The notes: generated by a model not told the origin, from the letters alone. A stretch of DNA of 64,000 bases from Effrenium voratum (GCA_963377175.1 CAUJNA010000491.1:335572-399571); one strand, 5' to 3'; positions 50,616 through 60,569 are shown, numbered from the stretch's first letter. Numbers and translations: made by a program.

Positions 50616-50781
50616 CATGCTCAAGATTCAGATTGGGTGAGACAAAGAGACCAGGCTTTCTGAGTTGACTGTGACTAGCATTCTGTTTGCATGTGATCTT
50701 CTAAGGCCAGGCTGCCATATCTGCAAGACCTGGCGTTTGAAGATGTTGCAACCCGAGCGAAGCTTTCCCTCTTCGAAATGC

Positions 50782-50892
50782 AGGGCTCCTTAAAAGATAC
50801 ATGTTGCCCATTTGAGACACGGCATGTTCCACCAAAATAAAGGGAAACCGCCATTTACAAGGCAATCTTCAGGTGTAGAAAGTAAGGATCCC
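50782..50892. mobile_element. TIR element, family I
   Basis: AGGGCTCCTTAAAAG and AAGTAAGGATCCCT are inverted. CGAAATG is repeated at 50774-50780 and 50894-50900. It carries a 40-bp extra segment relative to the copy at 45477. Confidence 0.75.
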
Positions 50893-51299
50893 TCGAAATG
50901 TCTTAGGGGCCGTTGCCCCTTGGCCGTTGCATCCCCACGGCTGTGGCCCCTTCCAGGCGTTGCAGCGTCGGGGACTTGCCAAAGCGCAAGGCCAGATTCA
51001 ACTTGGAAGCAGAAAGGCTGCACTTCTTCGGATCATTTAAGCCCCAAAACCATCCATTTGTAGAGGATACAGCTTTTGGGTATTGGACCCCTTTTTCGGA
51101 TCCTTCCAGAGAGCTCACTAGACTAGTGAGCTGGCGCAAGGGAGAAGCTGTCATTTGGTTTTATGTGGGGTAAGCCATTTGGGGTACCTATTGTTGACCC
51201 ACACCCATGTGTTTTGTTGGTCGTTTCGGATTCAGTGTGCTCTTCATTCAAGTCCGTTCGATGAAGCATGGAGACATGGAGAAACAACAGGCGTCCACG

Positions 51300-51435
51300 A
51301 TCCTTATTGATTTGTTGATTCTGCCCGCCCGACAACGGGACGTTTGTGCTGCCAGATACGCCGAAAGCGCAGCCTGCGCAGCCTCCGCAGCCACAAGACG
51401 CGAGCAGTGCAGACGCTGCAGACTTGCAGGCTAGT
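51300..51435 (+). CDS. Cys-rich exon
   Basis: The frame reads RDVCAARYAESAACAASAAT then RREQCRRCRLAG. Five Cys. It could be an EGF-like or propeptide segment. Confidence 0.4.
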
Positions 51436-51530
51436 TTCGGTTGTGCCTTGGGCGAACTAAATCTTTTTGCGGTACCATGCTGAAGCAGCTGTAGCCTATA
51501 CATTACGATTGACTCATGTGGGTGTGGCTC

Positions 51531-51617
51531 AAATTTAAAGAGCTAGGGTCACGCGAGTTTAGTCTTTGGTGGCACTGACCAAGGTGCTATTTTGGTACAT
51601 GTTTTTGAGCCACAGCC
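51531..51617. mobile_element. Introner-like TIR element, family C
   Basis: The ends are GGTGTGGCTCAAATTTAAA and TGTTTTTGAGCCACAGCC, with ATGTG on both sides. Confidence 0.82.
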
Positions 51618-51799
51618 ATGTGCTGCCTTCCGAATTGAACATAGCTGAACCCCACCTCTGCCTGGACGGGGGGTAGCATTTCAGTGTCAAGCCCATGGTT
51701 CAGGACTGCAAATGGTGATCAGCATGTTCAGTCAGAGATATCCTGCTCAAATAGGTAAGTATGCTCAGAAACGGTCTCCCAGATTTGATTCATTCCAAT

Positions 51800-52290
51800 T
51801 CACAAGAACATCATCCAAATGTTTTGCTGGCACTTTGCTGGTGGATTTGATGAAGTCCGTGGTCCAATGCGACAAGACTATGATCCTTCGTCACCAATGC
51901 TTATCCGTCGCTTTGCCGAGGCTACGATGGTTCCGCCGAGCAGTACTTTCTAAACTGGGAGGCCAACGCCTCAAACTTCTTCGATGCTACTTGTTTGCGA
52001 TTAGACGCGGCTGTCTTCGGCGAACTCCATCCGCTCCACTTGCGCTGATATGGCAGTGGGTCAAAACCAATGGGATCTTTTTTGGGGTAGGTGCACCACC
52101 CATTTTAGTCCAATTTCGTGGGGATTGGGATGTTCACTGGGGATACGGGATTTTGACCCATGGCCATATTCAATGCCGCTTGGGTCAAGCAAGACAGTGT
52201 TTGGCTCTTGCAGCTTGAACTTGGCGTTGGGGCACCCCGAGCGGCAAGTGTCAGATCGTTCTGTTGAGCTACTACATGGGTTTACGATGG
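51800..52290 (+). CDS. Unknown protein segment with frameshifts and a family A element
   Basis: Three successive frames each read well: HKNIIQMFCWHFAGGFDEVR then MRQDYDPSSPMLIRRFA (to about 51916), RGYDGSAEQYFLNWEANASN then FFDATCLRLDAAVFGEL, and, across the element at 52053, LALIFNAAWVKQDSVW then LQLELGVGAPRAA. Each change needs one extra base. Element removal (ATAT flank) is needed for IFNAAW. Family not recognised. Confidence 0.5.
52053..52165 (+). mobile_element. Introner-like TIR element, family A (GTGCAC subtype)
   Basis: The ends are GGCAGTGGGTCAAAACC and GGATTTTGACCCATGGCC. Flanks ATATG/ATATT. Confidence 0.88.
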
Positions 52291-52497
52291 CTCCTGGTTC
52301 CGTAGCTTCCAATGACTGGAAAGCAGCAATTTTGTGCGGGCCAGGGTTGCGCAGCCTGCTGGCGTGGTTGTTGCTGCAGTGGCCACCTACCCGTCAGATT
52401 TGGACACAGTTGTGTTCTACTGCCTGGCATATGCTTACCATTTGTTGTGTTCAAATACGTGTACAAAAGTTATCTTATTTCCTTCAGATTCTGTTAG

Positions 52498-52590
52498 GTA
52501 TGGCAGCTGTTCAATCCAGAATCAGACTTGCAATTGCTACTTGTCCCCGCAGCATGACTATGACCTGTTGCTCAGTGACTGTATTGGTTG
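52498..52590 (+). CDS. Cys-rich exon
   Basis: After CTGTTAG the frame reads YGSCSIQNQTCNCYLSPQHD then YDLLLSDCIG. Cys spacing with an NQT sequon suggests a secreted domain. Confidence 0.5.
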
Positions 52591-52603
52591 ACAACAGTGG
52601 GCT

Positions 52604-52719
52604 GGCCGTGGTTCAAAACCAATGGTGCCATTTTGGGATAGGTGCACCACCCCTTTAGTCTACTTTCGTGGGGATTGGGATATTCACTGGGGGTGTGATC
52701 TGGGTTTTGACCCATGGCC
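52604..52719 (+). mobile_element. Introner-like TIR element, family A (GTGCAC subtype)
   Basis: The ends are GGCCGTGGTTCAAAACC and GGGTTTTGACCCATGGCC. GGCTGG occurs on both sides. Confidence 0.88.
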
Positions 52720-53028
52720 GGCTGGCAAATTGCGTAAACTCGGCTCTTTCTGAATTTCTGTCGGCTCGCGGCCAGTCGATCAGTCAGTCACCCGCTGCAG
52801 GACTGGACCTTCGTAACAGAGGATCCCACGAACGGAGCAGCTCGGCTGCAATGGCTGGGGCTGAAATGGCGCCGTGGAGCACGGAGCATCCCCCTCGCCT
52901 CTTGGTGCGCACGTTGCGCACGTTGCGCATTGGGGTTGCAGGGGCAGGGGCGGGACTGCTAGCTGCCAGCGAATTGTGTTTTTGCAGCTGAAATACCTGC
53001 AGGCATGTGCAGGAACGCCATCCTTGGC

Positions 53029-53175
53029 CAATTCAGCCCGAATCATCCCCAGCAAAGAAGAGCTTGAGTGACATTTCAGCTGCAATGGCAACCGCGCTGC
53101 CTCGCGCTTCGCTTTGAGCAGTTTGGGAAAAGCACATAGCAAAGCAAGCGGTTGTTGAGTTGGAGCGCCGCAAGG
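53029..53175. repeat. Dispersed repeat P, copy 1
   Basis: GCCAATTCAGCCC...GAGTGACA.TTCAG...GCAATG.CAA...CGC.TCGCTTTG matches 54099-54245 over about 145 bp at about 75%. Confidence 0.7.
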
Positions 53176-53398
53176 GGTATTCGCTGCCATCCCTGGAGCC
53201 TTAGCCCCATGAGACAGAGCAGCACCCGGAGGAGAGCTGATGCGAACGGATCGGGTTCGTTTGACGACACGAGCTTGCGCGCCCGCCGTCCCAACGCAAC
53301 CGGCGCAACGCGCAGACGCGCAGAGATGGCCAGCCGATAAGCCCAGCAGGACCACAGAAACCAGGGCGAACCATGAGAAATAATGGAGGTCTTGAGAG

Positions 53399-54001
53399 TC
53401 ACAGTTGTTCGAGCTGGGACAGCAGACTCAGCCAGCGGCGGCAAGGGGCAAGGCAAGCCGCGGACGCACGCCTCGCGATGGCGAGCTTTGGAGGGGGGGG
53501 GGGATAAAAGTCCCTACCACTATATGATGGCCGACCACCATTTGGCAAGGCACAGATCGCCGCCCCCCCCCCCCCCCGCCGCTCACGACGTCGTGTGCTG
53601 CGGCCTCTCTGACACGAATTGCCGAGGAACCTCGTGGCCAACCTCCTGATGTTCAAGCATGCTATTACCGTGGGATGCTTCAGCTGGCGATCCCAATGGG
53701 CCGACACAGATCCAAGGCACCAGTGCTGGGTTGGAAGTCCAGCGCCTGCCGCAGCGCAGAGGGACGCGACCGGTCCCTGCACATCAACCGCGTCCTCTCC
53801 GAGATCCTCTTTCTTGACCAGCCACAGCTGCACCGCATCCAGCCCACGGATACCATTTTTTGCGAGCCCGCGGCGCTGCCGAACATCCTTCATGCGATCG
53901 CTGGTGTCAGTGAGACGCGCTCCTCCTGGGCGCGTCAGCCCTGACCAGTTCCAGCCGATGCCAATGCCGATCCGCTCACAAATCTCGATCGCCGCTTGCA
54001 A
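53399..54001. CDS. Ambiguous open frames on both strands
   Basis: A 200-codon minus frame (DRMKDVRQRRGLAKNGIRGL, LVKKEDLGEDAVDVQGPVAS) overlaps an 89-codon plus frame at 53675-53944 (RSLHINRVLSEILFLDQPQL, TDTIFCEPAALPNILHAI). Both have coding-like composition; at most one is real. The plus frame fits the direction of the neighbours. Part of the minus frame crosses G- and C-homopolymers. Confidence 0.35.
53488..53578. repeat. G9+ and C16 homopolymer runs
   Basis: A G run near 53492 and a C run at about 53562-53577 are inverted relative to each other. Frames across them are unreliable. Confidence 0.85.
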
Positions 54002-54098
54002 GCTGAGATGCGAGTGGTTGGATGACCCGATTATAACGAGCCTGGCGCTTCTTCTTCAAAGAGGAACAAAAACATGAGAGTTTGTTCATGTGGCGTCC

Positions 54099-54245
54099 TC
54101 GGCCAATTCAGCCCAAACCAGCCTCACGTGCATGCAAGTGGTAATTACCGCTCGAGTGACAGTTCAGTGGCAATGCAAACTGAGCCGCCGCGCTCTTCGC
54201 TTTGCGCAGTTTGTGACAACCACGCAGCAGAGCAAGTGGTTGCTG
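54099..54245. repeat. Dispersed repeat P, copy 2
   Basis: See 53029. Both copies keep a minus-strand frame with QQPLALL and CHSS, so the repeat may come from a coding sequence. Confidence 0.7.
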
Positions 54246-54636
54246 AGACAAATTTGCGGCGCACAGCATCATAGAGTCGCACGCGCCAATCCGCGGAAAT
54301 TGTCCAACTCTGGCAATGTTCAATAAGATGAGAAAACTGCAGGGCTTCAGCCTTGCGGTTGAGGGTGCTCCTTGCTGAAATTGGCTTTCGATGTTTCCTT
54401 GTTCCATCATCCATTCAGAGACCCTATGTTGATTGGCATTGCTTCAATGGCGCGCTTACAGCTCAGAAGGGCTGCTGCTTTTGGAAAAGGTTTGCGCTGC
54501 CCTTCTCTCTTTCTGAAGAAACATTTACGATCTCCTAGGATACACAGCGTTGACATTTTGAGCCAACACCTGAACAGCAAACACTAATTTGCCCAGGTGA
54601 GTTGGTTCAATCTGAAGCTGGGAAAGCTACTGCAAC

Positions 54637-54813
54637 ATGAGCATGGTGATGCGCAATTGCGCCCGCAGCTTTGAGGCCGTCAACTATCTTAGCAAAGAAG
54701 CTGCATTTGCCTCCGGCCTCATCAAAACCTACCAGGACTCGTTAAATGTGGGAGGGGACGCAAGATGTGCAACCTCGATCAAGCGGAGCAAGACCTTGAA
54801 GCACTTGTTGTAG
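54637..54813 (+). CDS. Small open frame, 58 codons, hypothetical
   Basis: Met-initiated: MSMVMRNCARSFEAVNYLSK then EAAFASGLIKTYQDSLNVGG and a basic end. Balanced composition, no low complexity. It could be a first exon or a small protein. No family is recognised. Confidence 0.45.
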   Translation: MSMVMRNCARSFEAVNYLSKEAAFASGLIKTYQDSLNVGGDARCATSIKRSKTLKHLL

Positions 54814-55029
54814 TCACTGGTCCATAGCCATGATGTTGTATGTGTGTGTATGCTTGAGAATATCTCACCTTGTGTTTTGAGCGCTTGCTTCTACTGCCCA
54901 CAAAAATCAGAAGAACGAGTTAGTTAGTGCCGTAAAGTCGTCAATTCCAGTCGTCGAGCAAACTGATGGCATTTGATGCTATAGATGAGTCGTGTGTGTG
55001 TGTGTGTGTGTGCTTGGTTTTCTTTGGTT

Positions 55030-55197
55030 GGGCTTGGGCTGGGCTCGCGAGTCTTGCGATCTGCTGGTCGTATCCTTCAGCTTCAAACATGGAGCATCAC
55101 AAGGGCTGATGCTGCAAGAATGCGTAATGGGTCACGAGCAGGATCATGTGACCATCAAGGTGGGCGAGCTTCACAATGGATCCTTGGAAGATTGATT
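55030..55197 (+). CDS. Possible exon upstream of GH16 gene
   Basis: The frame reads RESCDLLVVSFSFKHGASQG then ECVMGHEQDHVTIKVGELHN. Well composed. It follows a (GT)n run. It could be an upstream exon of the GH16 gene but shows no GH16 motif. Confidence 0.4.
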
Positions 55198-55494
55198 TTT
55201 GCGTCATATGTTTTTTTCCAACAAAGATTTAGACATTTTGGCCTGTTTGTTCGGTAGGAAACTAACCCGTCACTCCCATGTCCCATGTTGCTCAAGATGA
55301 GTCAGTGGACAGCTCAGGAAAGCGCGACTCCTTCCGGATACAGACGAACAAGGTGCCTGCAAGCCGCGAAGTCAACATTGGCAGAAGCTCACGCAGGGCG
55401 CGCTTTGCACATCTCTCAAAGAAAGCCCCTCCTGAGACACAATCACCATTTCGCCTTCAGTGAGAACAGTGGTTTGTTTGTCAGCAATCAAGAG

Positions 55495-55828
55495 GCTGTG
55501 TGTGTGTGTGTACGTCTGTCACTGTGTGTCGGTGCGTGTTTGCGAGTGATTGCGAGTGTGCGTGTGTTTATGTTCGTGCACAATGTGTGTTTGTGTGTTT
55601 GTGCCTTTGTGTGTTTGTGCCTTTGTGTGTCATTCTCTCTGGTGTGTCTGTGTGCGGGTGTGCCTGCCTGCCTGCCTGCGTACCTGCGTGGGCGTGCGTG
55701 TGCGTGAGCGTGTGCGTGTGCCGGCGGGCGGCGGGCGGGCGTGCGGGCGGTCGTGCGTGCATGTTCGTGTGGGTGTGCGTGTGGGTGTGCGTGTGTGTGT
55801 GTGTGGTGCGCATGTGTGTGTAGTGCTC
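55495..55828. repeat. GT-rich microsatellite
   Basis: GTGTGT, GTGCGT and CGGGCG units for about 330 bp. Confidence 0.9.
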
Positions 55829-55861
55829 ATGTTTGTGCTTTCCTCCACGAGCGGTTCTTTT

Positions 55862-55987
55862 GAACATGTTTGGCTGCACATGCAACAGATTCGACCAACA
55901 GAGATTCTGGCCATGCCAGGCTTGGGATCCAAACAAGTCCTTCTTGGTGGCAATGAAGTACAGGCACATGCCCTACGGCGCGGGTGT
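55862..55987 (+). CDS. GH16 glycoside hydrolase, exon with HMPYGAGVW
   Basis: The frame reads NMFGCTCNRFDQQRFWPCQA then KSFLVAMKYRHMPYGAG. HMP.G.G.WPAFW is the substrate-cleft strand of fungal-type GH16 beta-1,3(4)-glucanases (laminarinases). The exon ends at 55987. A GTGGCT donor at 55988 splices to 56307, completing GAGVWPAFW across the junction in phase 2. Confidence 0.8.
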
Positions 55988-56306
55988 GTGGCTTGGCAAT
56001 GGTAGCTTCAAGTCGTGTATGTTTGTGTTTGTGTGGGCTGCTTTTCGCCAGTGTAGCCAGCATGTGTTGATTTCCGCTTACGCATGTTCTAAATTGACTG
56101 AAGAAGCCACTTTTGCCTTGCTTGACCTCACCCAAGCATGACATCAAAACCAGTCTTGCGCCCGTAAGCATCCGTTTGGATTGTTTCTAGCGTGTTTGGA
56201 CATCTCTCCAGAGGTGCCCTGGTTTCCTCTTCCCTTAACTTGGGACCATTCACAGCCAGGGCGCCAGAGGTGGCTCAGCATGACCAAGTGCTGTGAGTCC
56301 TTTCAG

Positions 56307-56352
56307 GTGGCCAGCTTTCTGGACCATGAACAGCGACTACGTCTGGCCCAAG
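56307..56352 (+). CDS. GH16 glycoside hydrolase, 46-bp exon
   Basis: TTTCAG acceptor (56301-56306) and GTGCCT donor (56353). It encodes WPAFWTMNSDYVWPK. WPAFW carries the cleft tryptophans. It joins in phase 0 to the catalytic exon, giving WPKGGELDIAEF. Confidence 0.85.
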
Positions 56353-56629
56353 GTGCCTGGAGGGGTGTTTGACATGCATCGCCGGTACCGCTCGCTCGCA
56401 TAGTGGCTAGCGGGCTGTCAAAATGAGACGCCTGGTATCACTTGGTGGCTCCCAGCCATCCCCTTAGCTTTTTAGCCTTTTAGTGTTCAGTGGGGATGTA
56501 CATTTAAACCACTAAAAGTCTCTAAAAGTTACACTTTTCGCGGAGGATCTGAGGACAGCCCAGATCACTTTGACCGTTCCGTAACTTTGACACCCCGCTT
56601 TTAGAACTGCTTTTTATCGAGCTTGGCAG

Positions 56630-56804
56630 GGAGGAGAGCTGGACATCGCGGAGTTTTCCAACGACTCGCCGAACCTGGCGGCTCGGTGCCAGGATTTTTG
56701 TCATGTTGAGCTGGAGCAGGGCCAGGATCAGGCGCCCAGCAAGTCTGAAGTCAAACTGGGTTTGGCTGGGTGCTTCAAGCTCAAGTGCGGTCACTGGTTC
56801 CATA
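56630..56804 (+). CDS. GH16 glycoside hydrolase, catalytic exon
   Basis: After GGCAG the frame begins GGELDIAEFSNDSPN. ELDIAE is the GH16 catalytic motif E-x-D-x-x-E, with the first Glu as nucleophile and the last as acid/base, so the enzyme keeps its catalytic residues. It is predicted to cleave beta-1,3- or mixed-linked glucans such as laminarin or paramylon-like storage or wall glucan. The frame stays open to 56804. The true donor may be earlier, because the next motif (ISLH) normally follows within about 10 residues. Confidence 0.88.
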
Positions 56805-56844
56805 GTTAGCCCAGGATATGTTGAAGTACGCTTGAGCAGCACAG

Positions 56845-56973
56845 TTGTCGTGCATGCTGTCCCATGCTGAGATCAGCCTGCACGTCCGTGGTGAATGCAA
56901 AATGAGCGCTTCGAAGCTCAACATGTGCACTCCTCCGACGTACACTTGGTTCCCAGGCTGCAATGGCATTACT
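56845..56973 (+). CDS. GH16 glycoside hydrolase, ISLH/Cys exon
   Basis: The frame reads EISLHVRGECKMSASKLNMC then TPPTYTWFPGCNGIT. (Q/V)(T/S)LHT..GC.M....C....N.GC is the next block of fungal-type GH16. Here HV..EC.M, MC and PGCNG align by order. Donor GTTGCA at 56974. The following intron contains a family-B element. Confidence 0.75.
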
Positions 56974-56985
56974 GTTGCATTCACA

Positions 56986-57105
56986 CTGTGGATGGACAAA
57001 ATCCTGCACCACCTAAAAGACCTGAAATGACGATTCCCCTGTAAATGCCAACCAACAGTGGTTTCTCATGGATTCCAAGTGGTGCAGGATTTCGTCCATC
57101 CACAG
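56986..57105. mobile_element. Introner-like TIR element, family B, supplying an acceptor
   Basis: The ends are CTGTGGATGGACAAAATCC and GGATTTCGTCCATCCACAG. CA flanks. Its terminal CCACAG serves as the acceptor for the next exon, with a GT donor 12 bp before the element. Confidence 0.9.
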
Positions 57106-57264
57106 CACGGTAAAGAGGACTGGACTGGAGCTTGCCAGCCGAGGTTGGACTCGATCTCAATTGAGTGTGACACCGACTATGGCCAGGATCGGAAGGGCTG
57201 CAAGCCGCCACAGAAGCGCTGCATGGCTGAGTGGGGTCGTTGTCGAGGCACAGAACAGACATGA
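57106..57264 (+). CDS. Cys-rich exon after GH16 exon
   Basis: Frame phase 0 from the family-B end: HGKEDWTGACQPRLDSISIE then CDTDYGQDRKGCKPPQKRC and AEWGRC. Six Cys. It is not part of the core GH16 pattern and may be a lineage insert. It ends in a stop at 57262 unless spliced earlier. Confidence 0.6.
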   Translation, partial: HGKEDWTGACQPRLDSISIECDTDYGQDRKGCKPPQKRCMAEWGRCRGTEQT

Positions 57265-57553
57265 GCTGGACACCTGACATGAGCCACAGTAATGCAAGGC
57301 ACTGGATCTCAATATTCCGCTCGTCCAAACAGCAAAAGGTATCCCCCTGGTTAGAAAAGATCCCCTTGGGAGAAGCATGTTTTATTATTACGGGAGATTT
57401 GGGTGCCAACTTCTGAGCTGTTCATTTCTGTGTAGGTCATCATGAGCATCCAAAAAGGCCTCAGAATGCTGCTTTAAAGCACGGGATTCAAGCAAGTCAA
57501 ACAAGTCTCCATTGCCTGTAACACTGTATGCAGTTGAACTTGACTGAGAGCAG

Positions 57554-57652
57554 AGGGTCTCCTAATAAGACTGGAGAAGAGGCAGAAATCGCTGGTGTAT
57601 TATTTGGGGGTGCTGGAATTTTGAAAAGAACTCATATTATTAGAGGGACCCT
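57554..57652. mobile_element. TIR element, family O
   Basis: AGGGTCTCCTAATAAGA at the left and TATTATTAGAGGGACCCT at the right are inverted. Confidence 0.75.
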
Positions 57653-57850
57653 TTTTGTTAGGGGGTGAGGATTACTTCTCAAGAAAAGAGGACTGGGTGC
57701 ACTGATTACCATGCAGACGCCTTTGCAATCTGAGAGTACCTTCGCCCCACGCTGTGTTTTGAAGGCAGCCAGCTGGCCGGAGAGTGCCCTTCTCTCTCTC
57801 TCTCGCTTTCCCTTTGTCTCCCTGAGCTTCCTCCCCATCCCTCTTGCCCG

Positions 57851-58041
57851 TTGTTCGATTGGGACTACACCAAGGGGCTGCCTGACAGGCCACCAAGACT
57901 CCAAGAAACAAACGTTACTATATTGCAAAGGTTCAGGCATTGTCACTACGTGCTCAGCTCAGGCCACGTCGGCGAGGTGTTCAACATGTACCCGGGCGTC
58001 TTTGTGGCAGAGCCGCCCGACTCACGTAACAGACGCCACTG
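57851..58041 (+). CDS. Possible exon, unknown
   Basis: The frame reads FDWDYTKGLPDRPPRLQETN then HCHYVLSSGHVGEVFNMYPG and VFVAEPPDSRN. Coding-like, ends at a stop at 58039. Relation to the GH16 gene is unclear. Confidence 0.45.
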
Positions 58042-58612
58042 AGAGTAGATGCACGTCACACTTGCTTTGTTTATGTTGACTGCTTGCTTTACACTTTGGT
58101 ACGGACATATTGGTTGAACTGGCTAAGTTTCTCCCCTCCCTGTGACTGCATGCCCGCTTCCAGTAGGCTTGATTTTGTTTGAAGCAATCTCAGAGAGTTT
58201 GTACGCACCTCCTATTCATACAACAATAGATCGCCATTCAGGGGAGAGGATTTAGAAGCATGCCAAGATGCACGCAAGCTACTCAATCTTACGTAACTTG
58301 TATCTGAAGGGCTGGGAAGTATGCTTGCAACATGTGGCATCGTTTGTTGGTGTTCCTCATGATTAGTGCCTTGCCAAACCAAGGTGGAACAAAGACACGA
58401 TCAAGGCGGGCGATTGCTCGAACAAGCGAAAGGTATGCGAAAATCTCAATTTGCTGAACATCTGCATAGGGGCTGCATAGGGTCCGCTGGTCCTTCTTAT
58501 TTTCTTCTCTTCTTTTTTCTCTTCGTTTTTTTTTTTCCCCCCGTTGTTTCTTGCTTGTCTTGCCCTTCTTCATGGGCCCGACAATCTGCGTGCCGGGTGC
58601 GGATCGCGCCAG

Positions 58613-58720
58613 GTGTGGCACTTCCCCGAGGGCTCGGTGCCGGATCTGAGCGCGCCCAAGCCGGCCACCTGGGATCCCGAGAGGCTGCTGACCTGGATCC
58701 CATTCGCTGCTCGGCAAGGC
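58613..58720 (+). CDS. GH16 glycoside hydrolase, W.FP..S.P exon
   Basis: After GCGCCAG the frame reads VWHFPEGSVPDLSAPKPATW then DPERLLTWIP. Fungal-type GH16 has W.FPR.SIP.DI....PDPSTWG.P at this place; the W, FP, SxP and P.(P).TW positions match. It is the last block found. The later CGDWAG-type block was not seen. Confidence 0.75.
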
Positions 58721-59041
58721 GTTGTGAGGGATGAGGTCTTTAGAGTTTTTAGAGAGATCTGGTCTAAAGATGTCTGTTTTTTTGTTTTTTTCAGCAGAGT
58801 GACGTTGTTTTTTTTCGTGGTCTGTAAGATATCTGGGTCTTTGACTAGAATGATTCGGGTTCCTCGTGATCTGAAGATCTGTTTTTTTTTTAAAAAAAAA
58901 ACCCAGAATGACGGGTTTTCTTTTGTGGATTTCCATGAATCTGATGAATATGTGTCTTAATATGTTTTTGGTCTAGAGAGTGTGGGTGCTGAATGCCAGA
59001 TGATTGCATAATGTGTGCGTGGCGGATGCCTTACTTTGTAG

Positions 59042-59222
59042 GAGAAAGGCCGTGATAGTGTGCGACTTCTTACATTGGCATCAAAGTGGCCACACTTCGT
59101 GTTGGAGTCACGGCACCCTCGAGCCTTGCCTAAGGAACCTGACAGCTGCAAGGATGCCTTCGCTCCCCAGGAGAAGTTTGGGGGTGATATCACTGGCAAA
59201 TCGCATGGGCCGAGCCGAACCG
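59042..59222 (+). CDS. Exon of unknown protein
   Basis: After TTTGTAG the frame reads KGRDSVRLLTLASKWPHFVL then ESRHPRALPKEPDSCKDAFA and APQEKFGGDITGK. Good composition, ends in a stop at 59220. It may be a C-terminal exon of the GH16 gene. Confidence 0.5.
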
Positions 59223-59534
59223 GTTGAGCAGTCAGAAGTCAGACAGGTGTGGTTCAAGAGGCTACCATTTGAATGCGTGGAGGCTTTGCGGTAGTGCTCT
59301 TCATAATATGGATAAAATGTACACAGGTATACTGACGAATAACCATATTAATATAATATCCTACCCCAGGAGTACTCAGGTTTGGCCTAGTTTTAGGTGC
59401 CGGCGCCTGAACCGCCGTCTGTAGTTTTTTTTGTTTTTTAGTTTTGTTTTTCCTGGTCAACAGCTTTTCGGAGTCCCTTTGTTCTCAGGTTTCAGGCCGT
59501 GGTCAGGCGCCGGCCCGTCACAGCGACACGCGCT

Positions 59535-59705
59535 TCTCGCCGATGCTGGTAAGCACATCCGCTCCACTGCGTGCGCGCAGCAACGCTTATTGTCATGCAC
59601 GCGGCAAGCGCCTCCGCTCGCCTGCGCATGATAGGCACATCCGCTCGACGGCATGCGGGCGCAATGCTTTTCGTAACGCACATGACAAGCGCATCCTATC
59701 TCCTG
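59535..59705. repeat. Two-copy tandem repeat, about 80 bp
   Basis: GCACATCCGCTC.AC.GC.TGCG.GCGCA.. and AAGCGC.TCC..TC.CCTGCGCAT occur at 59550-59630 and 59633-59710. Confidence 0.7.
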
Positions 59706-59866
59706 CGCATACCAGTGGCGGCGCACCAATCAGAAACGCCTCGTGTTTGACCACCTCGGCGACTTGTTCAGAAAGGCATAGCCAGTTTTCATATCTGCGC
59801 ACAACAGCTGGCAAAAGAAGCAGACGTCCGAAACTTTATCTGCTGGGGAAGGAGTTTGACTATGGT

Positions 59867-59976
59867 GATTTCGCCTCAGCGAAACGCAAACAAAAAAAGA
59901 CAACACCGTCTTGAGGGTTTGAGCACACTCATGTTGACGAGTTGAGGCATCAGTTTCTGTTTCGCTGAGGTGAAGC
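59867..59976. mobile_element. TIR element, family Q
   Basis: TTTCGCCTCAGCGAAAC and GTTTCGCTGAGGTGAAG are inverted (15 of 17). About 110 bp, one copy. Confidence 0.65.
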
Positions 59977-60004
59977 CACTGTTACCGAAACTGACGGTTT
60001 AGAC

Positions 60005-60190
60005 ATGGCTGCGAAAAAGCAGGGGGCGGTTCGGGCGCCGACACCTAGTTTTAGCCTTGATTTCAGAATTGTTGCGAGAGATGTCAAAGATTCCTGTTTG
60101 ATACAGGCAAGACTTGCAGAGAGATCTGCAGCGCAGCCAAAGACCTGTAGAAAATTCCTGCGCTCATATCATCAGAAGAAAGGAGATTGA
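60005..60190 (+). CDS. Small open frame, 61 codons, hypothetical
   Basis: MAAKKQGAVRAPTPSFSLDF then RIVARDVKDSCLIQARLAER and a basic tail. It could be a first coding exon. No family is recognised. Confidence 0.35.
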   Translation: MAAKKQGAVRAPTPSFSLDFRIVARDVKDSCLIQARLAERSAAQPKTCRKFLRSYHQKKGD

Positions 60191-60569
60191 GAGACATTAA
60201 TTCGGATTGCAAGCTTCCAAATTACTTGGTGCAAATGCCCAATCTGAATCAAGCTGCCCAAGTGGCACGGGTAGAGCGCAAAGCCCCTGGCATGTTCCGA
60301 GATGCGCCACAATACGAAACCGGGTAGATGAAGGTTAGTAAGGGATAGTCCTAACAATATACATATATATAGGCGCGGCCGCCCTTTTAATTCGATAACA
60401 TGGGTTTTGAGTAGACCGTTTGAATAGCAGGCTTTGATCATGACTCAAATGGCAGTGGATGTGAGCATAGCAATGCCCTCAGGTTGTTACTGTGGGCCAG
60501 GAACAAGATCGAGGCAAACCGACTGATGCTGGCAACACTGTCGTGAGGTGCTGCCTGAATGCTGGTGAG

